Positions 8,137-15,483 of a DNA stretch of 40,689 bases are shown piece by piece. Positions within the stretch are counted from its first letter, which is position 1. Each line of letters starts with the position of its first letter. The stretch lies in assembly GCA_950073835.1 (NCBI GenBank), contig CATMRP010000024.1, forward strand, positions 1 through 40,689, written 5' to 3'. Under the pieces are notes generated by a model that was not told the DNA's origin, did not search any database, and was given only the letters and a program-made list of their open reading frames with translations. The translations under genes and the position numbers were made by a program. The stretch comes from an uncultured Alteromonadaceae bacterium. GTDB lineage: Bacteria; Pseudomonadota; Gammaproteobacteria; Enterobacterales; Alteromonadaceae.

Positions 8137-10278
8137 TTATTTAACAGGGTCTTGCCAATTAATGGAAGACAGATGATTGAGTGAGGTTTGCACCCGGGTA
8201 GGAGGCAAATCAAACTTTTCTTCCAGGGGAGATTTTTGCCGGTCCGGCGTGTTTGATTTCTCGCCGGTTAACCCTATCCAGCAGTCTTTACCAGAGCGTT
8301 TAGCGGCATACAAACATTCATCGAGCAAGCCAAAATAGCCGTCCCAGTTAAGCCTGGCGGGTTCGCTGGGGTACAGTGGAAGGACACAAAAGCCAATCGA
8401 ACAGGTAATGTGAATACTGTGTTGTTGGCTAATCTGAAAGTCATTATCGTGAATCCCCTGTCGCAGTCTGTCTGCCAGTGCTACGGCCTCAAGACGGTTG
8501 GTATTGCGGCACACAGCAAGAAATTCTTCACCACCCCAACGGATCAACATGTCTGAGGGCCTGAACACCGAGCGCATAACTTTGGCGAGATCGGTTAAAA
8601 TGCGGTCGCCCGCCATATGGCCGTAGGTGTCATTGATGTGTTTAAAATTATCAATATCCAGTAAAAAGCAGAGCATATCGGATGGACTGTTTTCAATCTT
8701 CTCGTCCCGTGACAGCAGATAGGCTTGCTGAGCACGGTTTATTTCCTGCGGCAACTGGTTATTCAGATACTGGCGGTTATATAAACCGGTCAGCGGATCC
8801 ATCATACTGGCTCGTTCCAGCGCGATATAGGCATTCTCAAGTTCCGCGTTTTTCGACTCAAGTTCCTGAGTACGACGGCGTACCTCACGTTTCAAAAAGC
8901 GCGAACGCTGACTGTGGTTAAACCGACTCCAGATTAAGAACACCAGCAGGGTGACAGCAAATAATGACGCGTATAGCATCCGCACTTCCAGCTCCTGCTG
9001 TTCAGCCCTGGCCAGCTGAATGGCCTGATTTTTGTTCAGCAGCTCCAGCGATTGCGCCTGACGTTCAACTTCCAGTTGTGATTGCAGATACAATAAAGCC
9101 AGCGAGCGACGCTGTTCCCGGCTCTGTTGTTCCAGCCGTTGCTGGCGCTTAAGGGCATTCAACGCTGCAGCGTAATCGCCGGTTTGCTCGTGCTTCTGCA
9201 TTTTTACCGCTTCAAAACGAGCCTGAGTAAGCAACTCGCCCCGTTCGATAGCTTGTTGCATTCCCTGATTGATGTGCTCAGTTAGCGCCTGTTGATCCCT
9301 GTTGAGATTGGCTTGAGCCAGACTTAAATGGAGTTCAGTGAGCAGGGTAGTACAATTATTGTCAACCGCCTGCATGAGTTTTGATTCCAGCAGACTAATG
9401 CCAGCCTCCACCTGATCCTGATTGATCAGAATGACGCCAAGTGTGGAGTCAATTTTGGCGACATCGCACTGCGCTTCCAATTGGCTGAAATGCACTTTAC
9501 TCTGCTCGAGGTGGCGGCGGGCATTGTCATAATGACCCATTTGAATATTCACCTGGCCCAGATGGTAATCGAGCTCCGCTTGCAATGTTTTTATTTGTAA
9601 TGTGTCAATCAGGGCAGCTGCATCCTGAAGATACAACATAGCTTCGTCATTTTTGTCAATTTCACTGTAAACCCGTGCGATTTGCATCAGGGTGGAGGCA
9701 GTAGCCTGACTATCGTTCTCCTGCCGTAACAAGGGCAACGCACGCTCTAACTGACTCAGTGCACTTTCAAACTGACCTAACAAACGCAGAGATATGCCCA
9801 CTTCCAATTGTTGCAGGGCGATACCGTCGTAACGTCCCTGCTGATGATAAATGTCTTTGGCGAGATTAAAGTAGCCCAGAGCAGACTGATAAAGCCCCAT
9901 CACCCGATAAGTTCTGCCGATATCAGTATATAAATCGGCCATGCCTAATGGTTCTCTGACGGCTTTAAAAAAATCCAGCGCACTCTGAAACTGCCTTAGC
10001 GCCAGCGGATAATTGTTTTTGATAAGTGATATCTGTCCCAAAACATGGGAGCCGGTCGCCACTGCTCGCTGGTTCTGTTCTGCCTGAGATAGCGCTAACT
10101 GGTCGCGGATTTGCCGTTCGGCTTGCTGGATGTCGCCCTGATTCACCAATTGTTCTACGTTGAATCCACTGGCATAGAACGCATGACCGTTCATCGATAC
10201 GTGGCGTACTGAATGCGCAAGTCCGGTAACAGAGCAGCACAGCAAAGACAGCAACAGGCCTACACGGTTTAACATCAT
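8137..10278 (-). CDS. TPR-containing membrane diguanylate cyclase (GGDEF)
   Basis: 713-residue enzyme predicted to make c-di-GMP from two GTP. An N-terminal signal peptide (LLLSLLCCSVTGLAHS) is followed by a periplasmic array of TPR-like helical repeats (about 40-400), a coiled region, one membrane helix (about 434-455), a short coiled coil and a cytoplasmic GGDEF domain. The active-site motif is GGEEF (582-586), and an RxxD inhibitory site (RPSD, 573-576) lies exactly five residues upstream, so product inhibition is expected. There is no EAL domain. The start is one of two adjacent ATGs (10278 or 10275) with only a weak ribosome-binding site. It is third in a co-directional minus-strand run behind parA and the RHH gene, 148 bp downstream of the latter. 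Confidence 0.93.
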   Translation of the reverse strand: MMLNRVGLLLSLLCCSVTGLAHSVRHVSMNGHAFYASGFNVEQLVNQGDIQQAERQIRDQLALSQAEQNQRAVATGSHVLGQISLIKNNYPLALRQFQSALDFFKAVREPLGMADLYTDIGRTYRVMGLYQSALGYFNLAKDIYHQQGRYDGIALQQLEVGISLRLLGQFESALSQLERALPLLRQENDSQATASTLMQIARVYSEIDKNDEAMLYLQDAAALIDTLQIKTLQAELDYHLGQVNIQMGHYDNARRHLEQSKVHFSQLEAQCDVAKIDSTLGVILINQDQVEAGISLLESKLMQAVDNNCTTLLTELHLSLAQANLNRDQQALTEHINQGMQQAIERGELLTQARFEAVKMQKHEQTGDYAAALNALKRQQRLEQQSREQRRSLALLYLQSQLEVERQAQSLELLNKNQAIQLARAEQQELEVRMLYASLFAVTLLVFLIWSRFNHSQRSRFLKREVRRRTQELESKNAELENAYIALERASMMDPLTGLYNRQYLNNQLPQEINRAQQAYLLSRDEKIENSPSDMLCFLLDIDNFKHINDTYGHMAGDRILTDLAKVMRSVFRPSDMLIRWGGEEFLAVCRNTNRLEAVALADRLRQGIHDNDFQISQQHSIHITCSIGFCVLPLYPSEPARLNWDGYFGLLDECLYAAKRSGKDCWIGLTGEKSNTPDRQKSPLEEKFDLPPTRVQTSLNHLSSINWQDPVK

Positions 10279-10426
10279 TACTTTCTACACCGCCCTGTGA
10301 CGTAAGATACGCGACTCCATTACTGCGCAATCATGTCGTATTTATACTTAAGTTTACTCTTTATTATGTTGTTATTCTGAGGTTCGTTTAAAAAATAATC
10401 AATAGTGCCAGCCAGTTTTCTTCGGC
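10279..10426 (-). other. Gap between the RHH gene and the diguanylate cyclase gene
   Basis: 148 bp. In the minus direction it begins with a weak AGCC/GGCT hairpin followed about 12 nt later by a T6 run, which could be an inefficient terminator, and then an AT-rich stretch with a TATAAA element but no good -35. Read-through from the riboswitch-controlled transcript and a separate promoter are both possible; sequence alone does not decide. Confidence 0.3.
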
Positions 10427-10729
10427 TTAATCAAAATTAAGACTGGCGTAGCGCTGGATCCACAGCCTGATCAGTTTTGATTTTGCTATACCGCTTTGCT
10501 CTGACAGTTGCTGAAGTTGATCTATACATTCCGGCGTCAGTGTAAAGGTTGCTCTGCGCATTGGCTCGTGGTGCGAGTCGTTAACTTGCCGGTCTGTAAC
10601 AGCGGCAAGGGGCACTACCGTACCGCTGGCATAATGCAGTGCGTCCTGAATAAATTCTTCTGCACTGACCTTTTTTGTTGTGGTGCGACTAGCTAGCGGC
10701 GTAGAGCGAGACAGGTTTATCAGACTCAT
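10427..10729 (-). CDS. Ribbon-helix-helix DNA-binding protein, probable partner of the ParA-like ATPase
   Basis: 100-residue protein. The start is set by a strong ribosome-binding site (AAAGGGGAAC) before the ATG at 10729, so it overlaps the end of parA by 41 bp and is surely co-transcribed and probably translationally coupled. The N-terminal ~55 residues look flexible and basic/polar (STPLASRTTTKK). The C-terminal ~45 residues fit a ribbon-helix-helix fold: strand RRATFTLTPE, helix CIDQLQQLSEQSG, helix AKSKLIRLWIQRY. A mobile tail plus RHH domain is the layout of ParG/omega-type partners of ParF-like ATPases. The role as DNA-binding adaptor and autorepressor is inference. Confidence 0.72.
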   Translation of the reverse strand: MSLINLSRSTPLASRTTTKKVSAEEFIQDALHYASGTVVPLAAVTDRQVNDSHHEPMRRATFTLTPECIDQLQQLSEQSGIAKSKLIRLWIQRYASLNFD

Positions 10730-11384
10730 GTTGTTCCCCTTTACGTCGGGCCAGTAACTCTTCAATGATACTGCGAATTTCCACCGCAGCTTTACCATCC
10801 GCTTCACTTTCCAGCACCGAACGCCCGGACTCCTCTGAATCGTCGTACATATTGCGACTAAAGGTCACAGAATTTAACACCGACACCTCGAACGAGCGAC
10901 ACACCTCTTTGGCTTCAAGGATCCTTGATGCGAGCGATGGCAGAGAAGGGCACTGTGTGATAACGAATGCAGCATTCATGCGCGGGTTTACCATCTTACA
11001 GGTCGACAAAATGTCTTCCATATGGGGAACCGTTTTAAGGTCACGCCGTTTGGGACGCAGCGGGATTAAAATATGGTCGGCCACCGCCATCGACGAACGC
11101 AGTGCCAGATTATCCTGACCACCACAGTCGATAACTACGTAGTCGTAACGTTCTTTGAGGCTCAACAGTTCGTTGCGAATTTTACCGTAAAGTTGAATGC
11201 AGGTAATGGAAGGCAACTCGTCATTGCTGCTGCGCTCCTGCGCCCAGTCTGATGTGGTCCGCTGGGGGTCACAATCCACCATCAGCACACTGGCTTTTTT
11301 CTCACAGCGTAAATAAACAGCGATGTTCTGTGCAAGGCAGCTTTTGCCGCTGCCACCTTTTTCACCACCTACTAAAATCATCAT
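10689..11384 (-). CDS. Orphan ParA/ParF-type (MinD-like) Walker ATPase
   Basis: 231-residue ATPase with a deviant Walker A motif (GGEKGGSGKS, residues 6-15, signature Lys K9 and catalytic Lys K14), switch I-like VDCDPQRT and switch II-like VVIDCGGQDN. It is short, without the N-terminal HTH of long plasmid ParA proteins, so it is closest in layout to ParF/type Ib and to cell-positioning ParA-like proteins. It starts at one of two adjacent ATGs behind GAGG. The next gene, an RHH protein, overlaps its 3' end. No rep gene, ParB or integrase is nearby, so it is not an obvious plasmid remnant. It lies downstream of a c-di-GMP-I riboswitch. Its cargo is unknown. Confidence 0.87.
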   Translation of the reverse strand: MMILVGGEKGGSGKSCLAQNIAVYLRCEKKASVLMVDCDPQRTTSDWAQERSSNDELPSITCIQLYGKIRNELLSLKERYDYVVIDCGGQDNLALRSSMAVADHILIPLRPKRRDLKTVPHMEDILSTCKMVNPRMNAAFVITQCPSLPSLASRILEAKEVCRSFEVSVLNSVTFSRNMYDDSEESGRSVLESEADGKAAVEIRSIIEELLARRKGEQHESDKPVSLYAAS

Positions 11385-11396
11385 TGTTCAGTCCTC

Positions 11397-11420
11397 ATTA
11401 AGTAATCGCAATTACGTAAT
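11397..11420 (-). promoter_or_regulatory. Tandem 10-bp repeats before parA, candidate RHH operator
   Basis: Read on the minus strand: ATTACGTAAT (a perfect palindrome, 11420-11411), a 4-bp spacer TGCG, then ATTACTTAAT (11406-11397), giving a 14-bp period. The second copy touches the parA ribosome-binding site (GAGG). Short tandem or palindromic sites in front of a parA/RHH operon are typical binding sites for the RHH partner; the assignment is inference. Confidence 0.45.
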
Positions 11421-11475
11421 AAAAAAGTGAACCGACTGTTTGTGTCGTTGGTTTGCCGGGGGAAGCAAGCCGACG
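11421..11475 (-). terminator. Candidate riboswitch expression platform (terminator/antiterminator)
   Basis: On the minus strand CGAC (11447-11444) can pair with GTCG (11436-11433), with flanking CAA/GTT pairs after a bulge, followed by CAC and a T6 run (11426-11421): a weak intrinsic terminator. The same CGAC can instead close a stem with GTCGGCTTGC (11474-11465) pairing to GCAAACCAACGAC (11456-11444). The two structures exclude each other, as expected for transcriptional control between the aptamer and parA. The stems are modest. Confidence 0.38.
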
Positions 11476-11485
11476 CCACCTAACA

Positions 11486-11568
11486 GTGTTCGGTAACCCC
11501 GCTATCTTATCTTTTGACGTAGACCGGAGGTTTTGCGTCACACCCTTTCGATGTGTTTTGCCTTTTTC
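11486..11568 (-). promoter_or_regulatory. Cyclic-di-GMP-I (GEMM-I) riboswitch aptamer
   Basis: The minus strand contains, in order, the hallmark GEMM-I blocks: GGCAAAAC (from 11562), a stem capped by the GNRA tetraloop CGAAAG (11550-11545), GTGACGCAAAACCTCCGG (11543-11526), a short P2 stem (TCT/AGA and GTC/GAT around AAAA), and ATAGCGGGGTTACCGA (11505-11490). These blocks match the well-studied Vibrio cholerae aptamer closely, including the GACGCAAA and GCGGGGTTACCG cores. The aptamer ends about 100 nt upstream of the parA start codon, so it should make expression of parA, the RHH gene and possibly the diguanylate cyclase depend on c-di-GMP. Whether ligand turns expression on or off is not evident. 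Confidence 0.94.
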
Positions 11569-11596
11569 ATATACTGCGGGAATGCCGGTTTAGCAA
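11568..11596 (-). promoter_or_regulatory. Probable promoter of the riboswitch-parA transcript
   Basis: On the minus strand TTGCTA (11596-11591) and TATATG (11573-11568) are separated by 17 bp. Each matches four of six sigma-70 consensus bases. Transcription would begin about where the aptamer starts, which supports the call. Confidence 0.45.
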
Positions 11597-11827
11597 CCGC
11601 GAACTCCTGAATAGATAATAGAGTATTGAAATGTCAGCATCTATTGGAACCGGGCATTGAAATTTATATTAGGGGATTGATGTCTATACCCTAACCCTTG
11701 TTTAGTTCGTTTATTAAGAATTTAAATGCCAATTTAAATCGTTAAATTTGATGATCATGATTGATATTTACTACTGGTTCTCTGGGGGGTTAAGGTTATA
11801 CTGCTTAAAACTGTTAAGGAGAATGTA
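11597..11827 (+). promoter_or_regulatory. Upstream region of the peroxiredoxin-glutaredoxin gene
   Basis: AT-rich leader. A good -10 element TATACT lies at 11797-11802, without a convincing -35, as expected of an activator-dependent promoter. AAGGAG (11817-11822) is the ribosome-binding site for the ATG at 11828. OxyR control would fit the gene product, but I cannot recognise a clear OxyR site. Confidence 0.4.
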
Positions 11828-12574
11828 ATGACACACCCCATTGATAAACCTTCTTTTGAAGGAAAACAAGTACCTGAAGTGACCTTTGCCATTCGGGAAG
11901 GTGAGCAGTGGATTGAACGGACTACCAACGATATTTTCGGCGGCAAGACCGTAGTGGTTTTCTCCCTGCCAGGCGCTTTTACGCCAACCTGTTCGTCGAC
12001 TCACCTGCCACGCTATAACGAGCTGGCCGATACATTCAAAGATCACGGGGTGGACGAAATCGTTTGTATTTCAGTGAATGATACTTTTGTAATGAATGCC
12101 TGGGCTGCGGATCAGGAGTCAGACAATGTCTCATTGGTGCCCGATGGTAACGGTGAATTTACCGACGGCATGGGTATGCTGGTAGACAAAGCCGATTTAG
12201 GCTTTGGCAAGCGCAGCTGGCGTTACTCGATGCTGGTAAAAGATGGCGTAGTGGAAAAAATGTTTATTGAGCCGAACAAACCGGGCGACCCGTTTGAGGT
12301 ATCAGACGCTGATACCATGCTGGCCTACATTGCGCCCAATGCAGTGAAACTGGAGCCGGTGTCTATTATTACCAAGCCTGGCTGCCCTTACTGCGCAAAA
12401 GCGAAGGCACTGTTACAGCATAAAGGTTTTAAATACGAAGAAATCGTCATGGGGCAGGGCGCTACGTTGACGACATTAAAAGCAATCAGCGGGCGTGATA
12501 CCGTGCCACAGGTATTTATTGGCGGTAAGCATATTGGCGGCAGCGACGATCTGGAAGCCTATTTTGCCGAATAG
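11828..12574 (+). CDS. Hybrid peroxiredoxin-glutaredoxin (glutathione-dependent peroxidase)
   Basis: 248-residue fusion. Residues 1-170 are a Prx5-type peroxiredoxin with peroxidatic Cys55 in [14 protein letters not shown]. Residues about 175-248 are a glutaredoxin with the CPYC active site (C186, C189) and the glutathione-binding signature [18 protein letters not shown]. The enzyme reduces hydrogen peroxide and alkyl hydroperoxides at the Prx site and regenerates it through the attached Grx with glutathione. The fusion is well known in Haemophilus, Vibrio and related bacteria. It is a single-gene unit between its own promoter region and a strong terminator. Confidence 0.95.
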   Translation: MTHPIDKPSFEGKQVPEVTFAIREGEQWIERTTNDIFGGKTVVVFSLPGAFTPTCSSTHLPRYNELADTFKDHGVDEIVCISVNDTFVMNAWAADQESDNVSLVPDGNGEFTDGMGMLVDKADLGFGKRSWRYSMLVKDGVVEKMFIEPNKPGDPFEVSDADTMLAYIAPNAVKLEPVSIITKPGCPYCAKAKALLQHKGFKYEEIVMGQGATLTTLKAISGRDTVPQVFIGGKHIGGSDDLEAYFAE

Positions 12575-12593
12575 TGTCGTAGTAATCTGATAA

Positions 12594-12620
12594 TAAAACT
12601 CGCCGCTTGGCGAGTTTTTT
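12594..12620. terminator. Strong bidirectional intrinsic terminator
   Basis: ACTCGCC (12598-12604), loop GCTT, GGCGAGT (12609-12615), followed by a T run to 12620 on the plus strand and preceded by an A run that becomes a T run on the minus strand. It serves the convergent peroxiredoxin gene and the minus-strand membrane-protein gene ending at 12625. Confidence 0.9.
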
Positions 12621-12624
12621 GTTG

Positions 12625-13377
12625 TCAGTCCTGGTCTGATTCAATCGCTTTGATAAGCGCTTCAATATTCCCTTTAAACATATTCAGAAATATGTACTGT
12701 ACGTTACTCAACCATATAGCCTGTTTTAGCTGGCCTTGAAGGGTGGGATCACTGGCTATGATTTTGTCTAATTCAGCCCAATCAATATTGTCTAATGGCC
12801 CCAGCCCGTGCTGCGCCAGTTGCTCAAGAATTTTAACGTAAAGCGGCGCATGATGTGCTGTTTCGCCGGTAGTCCATTCATTCGCTTCGTTGTAGTGTTT
12901 GCGCAACTGCTCGCCTAATTCGGGGTAGCGGTTAAACTTCATCTCGCCGCTGGCCAACAGCATTGAATAAGTCCGGGTTTCCATGTCAAAAGAGGCAAAA
13001 CGCACTGAAAGGTACAAAGCTTCTGTCGCCAGATCGGGTTCAGAGTAAGGGGGAGTGGGGTAACTCTCTAAATTATTCAGACCATTGGGATAACTGTCTG
13101 GAATTTTCCATCCAGTTGCCCGTTTAAGTAGGGTAGTCTGAGCTGAATAGCGCAATCTGGCAAATTCAATAACAATATCCAGTTCTTCCAGATCGGCCTG
13201 TAAATCTTCAACAATATCATGCAGTAGCATGCTTTCACGTTCTGCCTTCATCCATTCCTGGTTCCAGTTGGACACCTGCAGACCAATAAACACACCCACC
13301 ACCACGATGAGAAAATCTAATAAAACAGCTAGCCAGTTTTGCTCTTTAAGATGACGTGTAAGACTCAGCAGTCGCAA
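12625..13377 (-). CDS. DUF6090-like single-pass membrane protein, function unknown
   Basis: 250 residues from a TTG start at 13377, chosen because GGGAGGA (13390-13384) lies six bases upstream; an upstream in-frame TTG at 13404 would put that site inside the gene. One membrane helix near the N-terminus (WLAVLLDFLIVVVGVFIGLQ) is followed by a soluble alpha-helical domain beginning VSNWNQEWMKAERE. The LLDFLIVVVGVFIGLQVSNWN segment is typical of DUF6090-type proteins, whose role is unknown. Its 3' end abuts the bidirectional terminator. Confidence 0.7.
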   Translation of the reverse strand: MRLLSLTRHLKEQNWLAVLLDFLIVVVGVFIGLQVSNWNQEWMKAERESMLLHDIVEDLQADLEELDIVIEFARLRYSAQTTLLKRATGWKIPDSYPNGLNNLESYPTPPYSEPDLATEALYLSVRFASFDMETRTYSMLLASGEMKFNRYPELGEQLRKHYNEANEWTTGETAHHAPLYVKILEQLAQHGLGPLDNIDWAELDKIIASDPTLQGQLKQAIWLSNVQYIFLNMFKGNIEALIKAIESDQD

Positions 13378-13446
13378 AGCACTTCCTCCCTGATCGCGGT
13401 GCAATGATAGTGGTTATGACGATGAGGCGGCTTACCACGTGAGAGC

Positions 13447-13480
13447 AACCTGAAGTACAGGTTATAACCTCAGCTTCAGG
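13447..13480. repeat. Overlapping inverted repeats upstream of the DUF6090-like gene
   Basis: AGGTTATAACCT (13459-13470) is a perfect 12-bp palindrome. It is embedded in AACCTG/CAGGTT (13447-13452 with 13458-13463) and CCTGAAG/CTTCAGG (13449-13455 with 13474-13480). These pairings share bases and exclude each other. It may be an operator or a weak terminator after the minus-strand ABM gene; no T run follows. Confidence 0.4.
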
Positions 13481-13566
13481 ATAACAATAAGGGATAATAA
13501 ATCAGCGCTCAAAAAGCAGGCTTTAATTGTATTGTGCTTGTAGAAGCAACAATCTAACCGGAGCGT

Positions 13567-13911
13567 TTATTTGGGAGCGTCGAAATCCTCTGGCTCATCA
13601 GTGTAAATACATACATTCCAGTCTTCAGCCAGGCCATCCTCTGCCTGACAATACGTAGCAAAGAAATCACTGATCTCCTGCCGCTGGCAGTGTGCTTCGA
13701 AGCTGGCCATATCGGCCCAGATTTCATTAAACGCGATAGGAAAACTGTTACCTTCAGCAAACGGGCTGGTGATATGACGGGTAACGATATACTGAATACA
13801 GCCATCTTCTCTGAGGGTGTTGGGCTCCAGGCTCTGGAGTACTTTGAACAGGGCTTTTTCTTTGCCGGGTTTGGGTAAAAACTGGGCGCTACAATACACT
13901 TTCTTTGACAT
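13567..13911 (-). CDS. Antibiotic biosynthesis monooxygenase (ABM/YgiN-like) domain protein
   Basis: 114-residue dimeric alpha/beta-barrel-type protein. Family-like features are the N-terminal strand KVYCSAQFLPKPGKE, the LEPNTLREDGCIQYIV segment and the FNEIWADMASFEAHCQ motif with aromatic and His residues. Related proteins oxidise quinols or other aromatics, or act as small stress proteins without cofactor; no specific substrate can be given. The ATG at 13911 follows AAGGA. It is divergent from the M20 peptidase gene, with a 180-bp shared upstream region. Confidence 0.82.
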   Translation of the reverse strand: MSKKVYCSAQFLPKPGKEKALFKVLQSLEPNTLREDGCIQYIVTRHITSPFAEGNSFPIAFNEIWADMASFEAHCQRQEISDFFATYCQAEDGLAEDWNVCIYTDEPEDFDAPK

Positions 13912-14091
13912 GAGTAATCCTTAACAGGCATGGACTTTGTTATTTTAAAAGTCTCAGTATGGCGATTCTGGTTCTGAAGTCAAAAGCTTACCTGCAATCT
14001 GTTTTTAATGGCCTTTTATCGTTATTCCCCTCGTTATCGTCAAGCGTTTTTGCCATAGTAGAAAAAACACAACAATTCAGGGGCAAACACT

Positions 14092-15396
14092 TTGAAACCT
14101 TCTTTTCTGAAAACACTTACCTGCGCTACCAGTCTGTTGTTCTCGCTGACAACCAGCGCAGCGCTATCCGGCGATGAGCAGCAGATGGCCGATTATATTG
14201 ATAGCCGTAAAGCGGCGGCGATGAGCCTGCTGGAAACAAGTGTCAATATAAACAGCGGCACCATGAACTTTGCCGGGGTCAGAAAGGTGGCAGACCATTT
14301 AATGCCAGAATTTAAGGCGTTGGGTTTTGACGTTTGGTTTGAGGACGGGGAGGCATTCAATCGGGCCGGGCATCTGATTGCCAGAATTGAAGGCGGTAAG
14401 GGGCCTAAGATGCTGTTGATTGGCCACCTGGATACGGTGTTTGAACCTGGCAGTCCGTTTCAGACTTTTACCCCGCTGGACGACAAGCAGATTAAAGGGC
14501 CGGGCGTTGCCGATATGAAAGGCGGCAACATTATTATGCTCGAAGCACTGCGGGCGCTGCATGCGGCTGGTAAGTTATCGGCGATGAATATAATGGTGGT
14601 CATGACCGGGGACGAAGAACTCAGTGGCCGGCCGTTAGCCTTGTCTAAGAAAGCCTTAATCGACGGTGCTAAATGGGCCGATATTTCACTGGGCTTTGAA
14701 AATGGCGACGGTAATCCGGCCACCGCCAATGTCTCACGGCGCGGCTCGGTAGACTGGGTGTTAACGGTTAAAGGCACGCCGGCGCATTCTTCCCAGGTAT
14801 TTAAACCCACCGTGGGCGCCGGCGCGATTTATGAAGCCTCACGTATCCTAACCAACTTTTACGATAAACTAAGAAGTGAACAATTACTTACTTTTAACCC
14901 CGGCAGAATAATGGGTGGTACGGAAGTTTCTCACGATAAACTTAATAACAGTGGCAGCACATTTGGTAAAAACAATGTGGTCGCTGAACATGCCATTGTT
15001 ACCGGTGATATCCGCGCGGTTTCCCAGGAGCAGTTAATTCGGGTTCAGCATAAAATGCAGGCCATTGTAAAACAGAGTCTGCCTAAAACCAGTGCCGTCA
15101 TCGAGTTTGGCGAGGGCTACCCCCCTTTATCGCCAAAGCCGGGGAATCACGAGTTGCTGGGGATCTACAGCAAAGTCAGTCAGGATCTCGGCCAGGGCAG
15201 TGTCACCGCAGTGAATCCGCTTAATGCCGGCGCCGCCGATGTCTCCTTTACTTCAGAGTATGTGGAAATGGCCCTGGATGGTTTGGGTATGAGTGGCTCA
15301 GGAGGTCACACGGTAAATGAAACGGCGCTGGTCAGTGCCTTGCCTGATCAGGCCAAACGCGCAGCTGTTTTGATGTTACGTCTGAGTGAGCGGTAG
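14092..15396 (+). CDS. Secreted M20 family metallopeptidase (glutamate carboxypeptidase-like)
   Basis: 434-residue zinc peptidase starting at TTG behind AGGGG, giving a clean signal peptide (KTLTCATSLLFSLTTSAALS). Zinc and catalytic residues are visible: H112 and D114 (LIGHLDTVFE), bridging D141 (GPGVADMKGG), E175/E176 (TGDEELSG), the ENGDG acidic segment and a C-terminal His in GGHTVNE. The dimerisation domain lies between about 225 and 330. It resembles carboxypeptidase G2-type enzymes that remove C-terminal residues from peptides or folates. It is periplasmic or secreted; the exact substrate is unknown. Confidence 0.92.
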   Translation: MKPSFLKTLTCATSLLFSLTTSAALSGDEQQMADYIDSRKAAAMSLLETSVNINSGTMNFAGVRKVADHLMPEFKALGFDVWFEDGEAFNRAGHLIARIEGGKGPKMLLIGHLDTVFEPGSPFQTFTPLDDKQIKGPGVADMKGGNIIMLEALRALHAAGKLSAMNIMVVMTGDEELSGRPLALSKKALIDGAKWADISLGFENGDGNPATANVSRRGSVDWVLTVKGTPAHSSQVFKPTVGAGAIYEASRILTNFYDKLRSEQLLTFNPGRIMGGTEVSHDKLNNSGSTFGKNNVVAEHAIVTGDIRAVSQEQLIRVQHKMQAIVKQSLPKTSAVIEFGEGYPPLSPKPGNHELLGIYSKVSQDLGQGSVTAVNPLNAGAADVSFTSEYVEMALDGLGMSGSGGHTVNETALVSALPDQAKRAAVLMLRLSER

Positions 15397-15483
15397 CCCG
15401 CTATTGTTTTCCAGCCAACGATTGCAATTCACAGGCAAGGCCGCCATAGTAGGCGCCCTAGCTGATTTTAATGGAGTCAACCA

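Noticed and set aside
9965..10330. 121-codon minus-strand frame overlapping the start of the diguanylate cyclase
   Set aside because: Out of frame with the cyclase and its signal peptide; Arg/Ser-rich without domain features.
10427..11384. ParA/RHH pair as the remnant of an integrated plasmid or other mobile element
   Set aside because: No replication, transfer, integrase or repeat-boundary sequence nearby, and a chromosomal riboswitch and cyclase are integrated with it.
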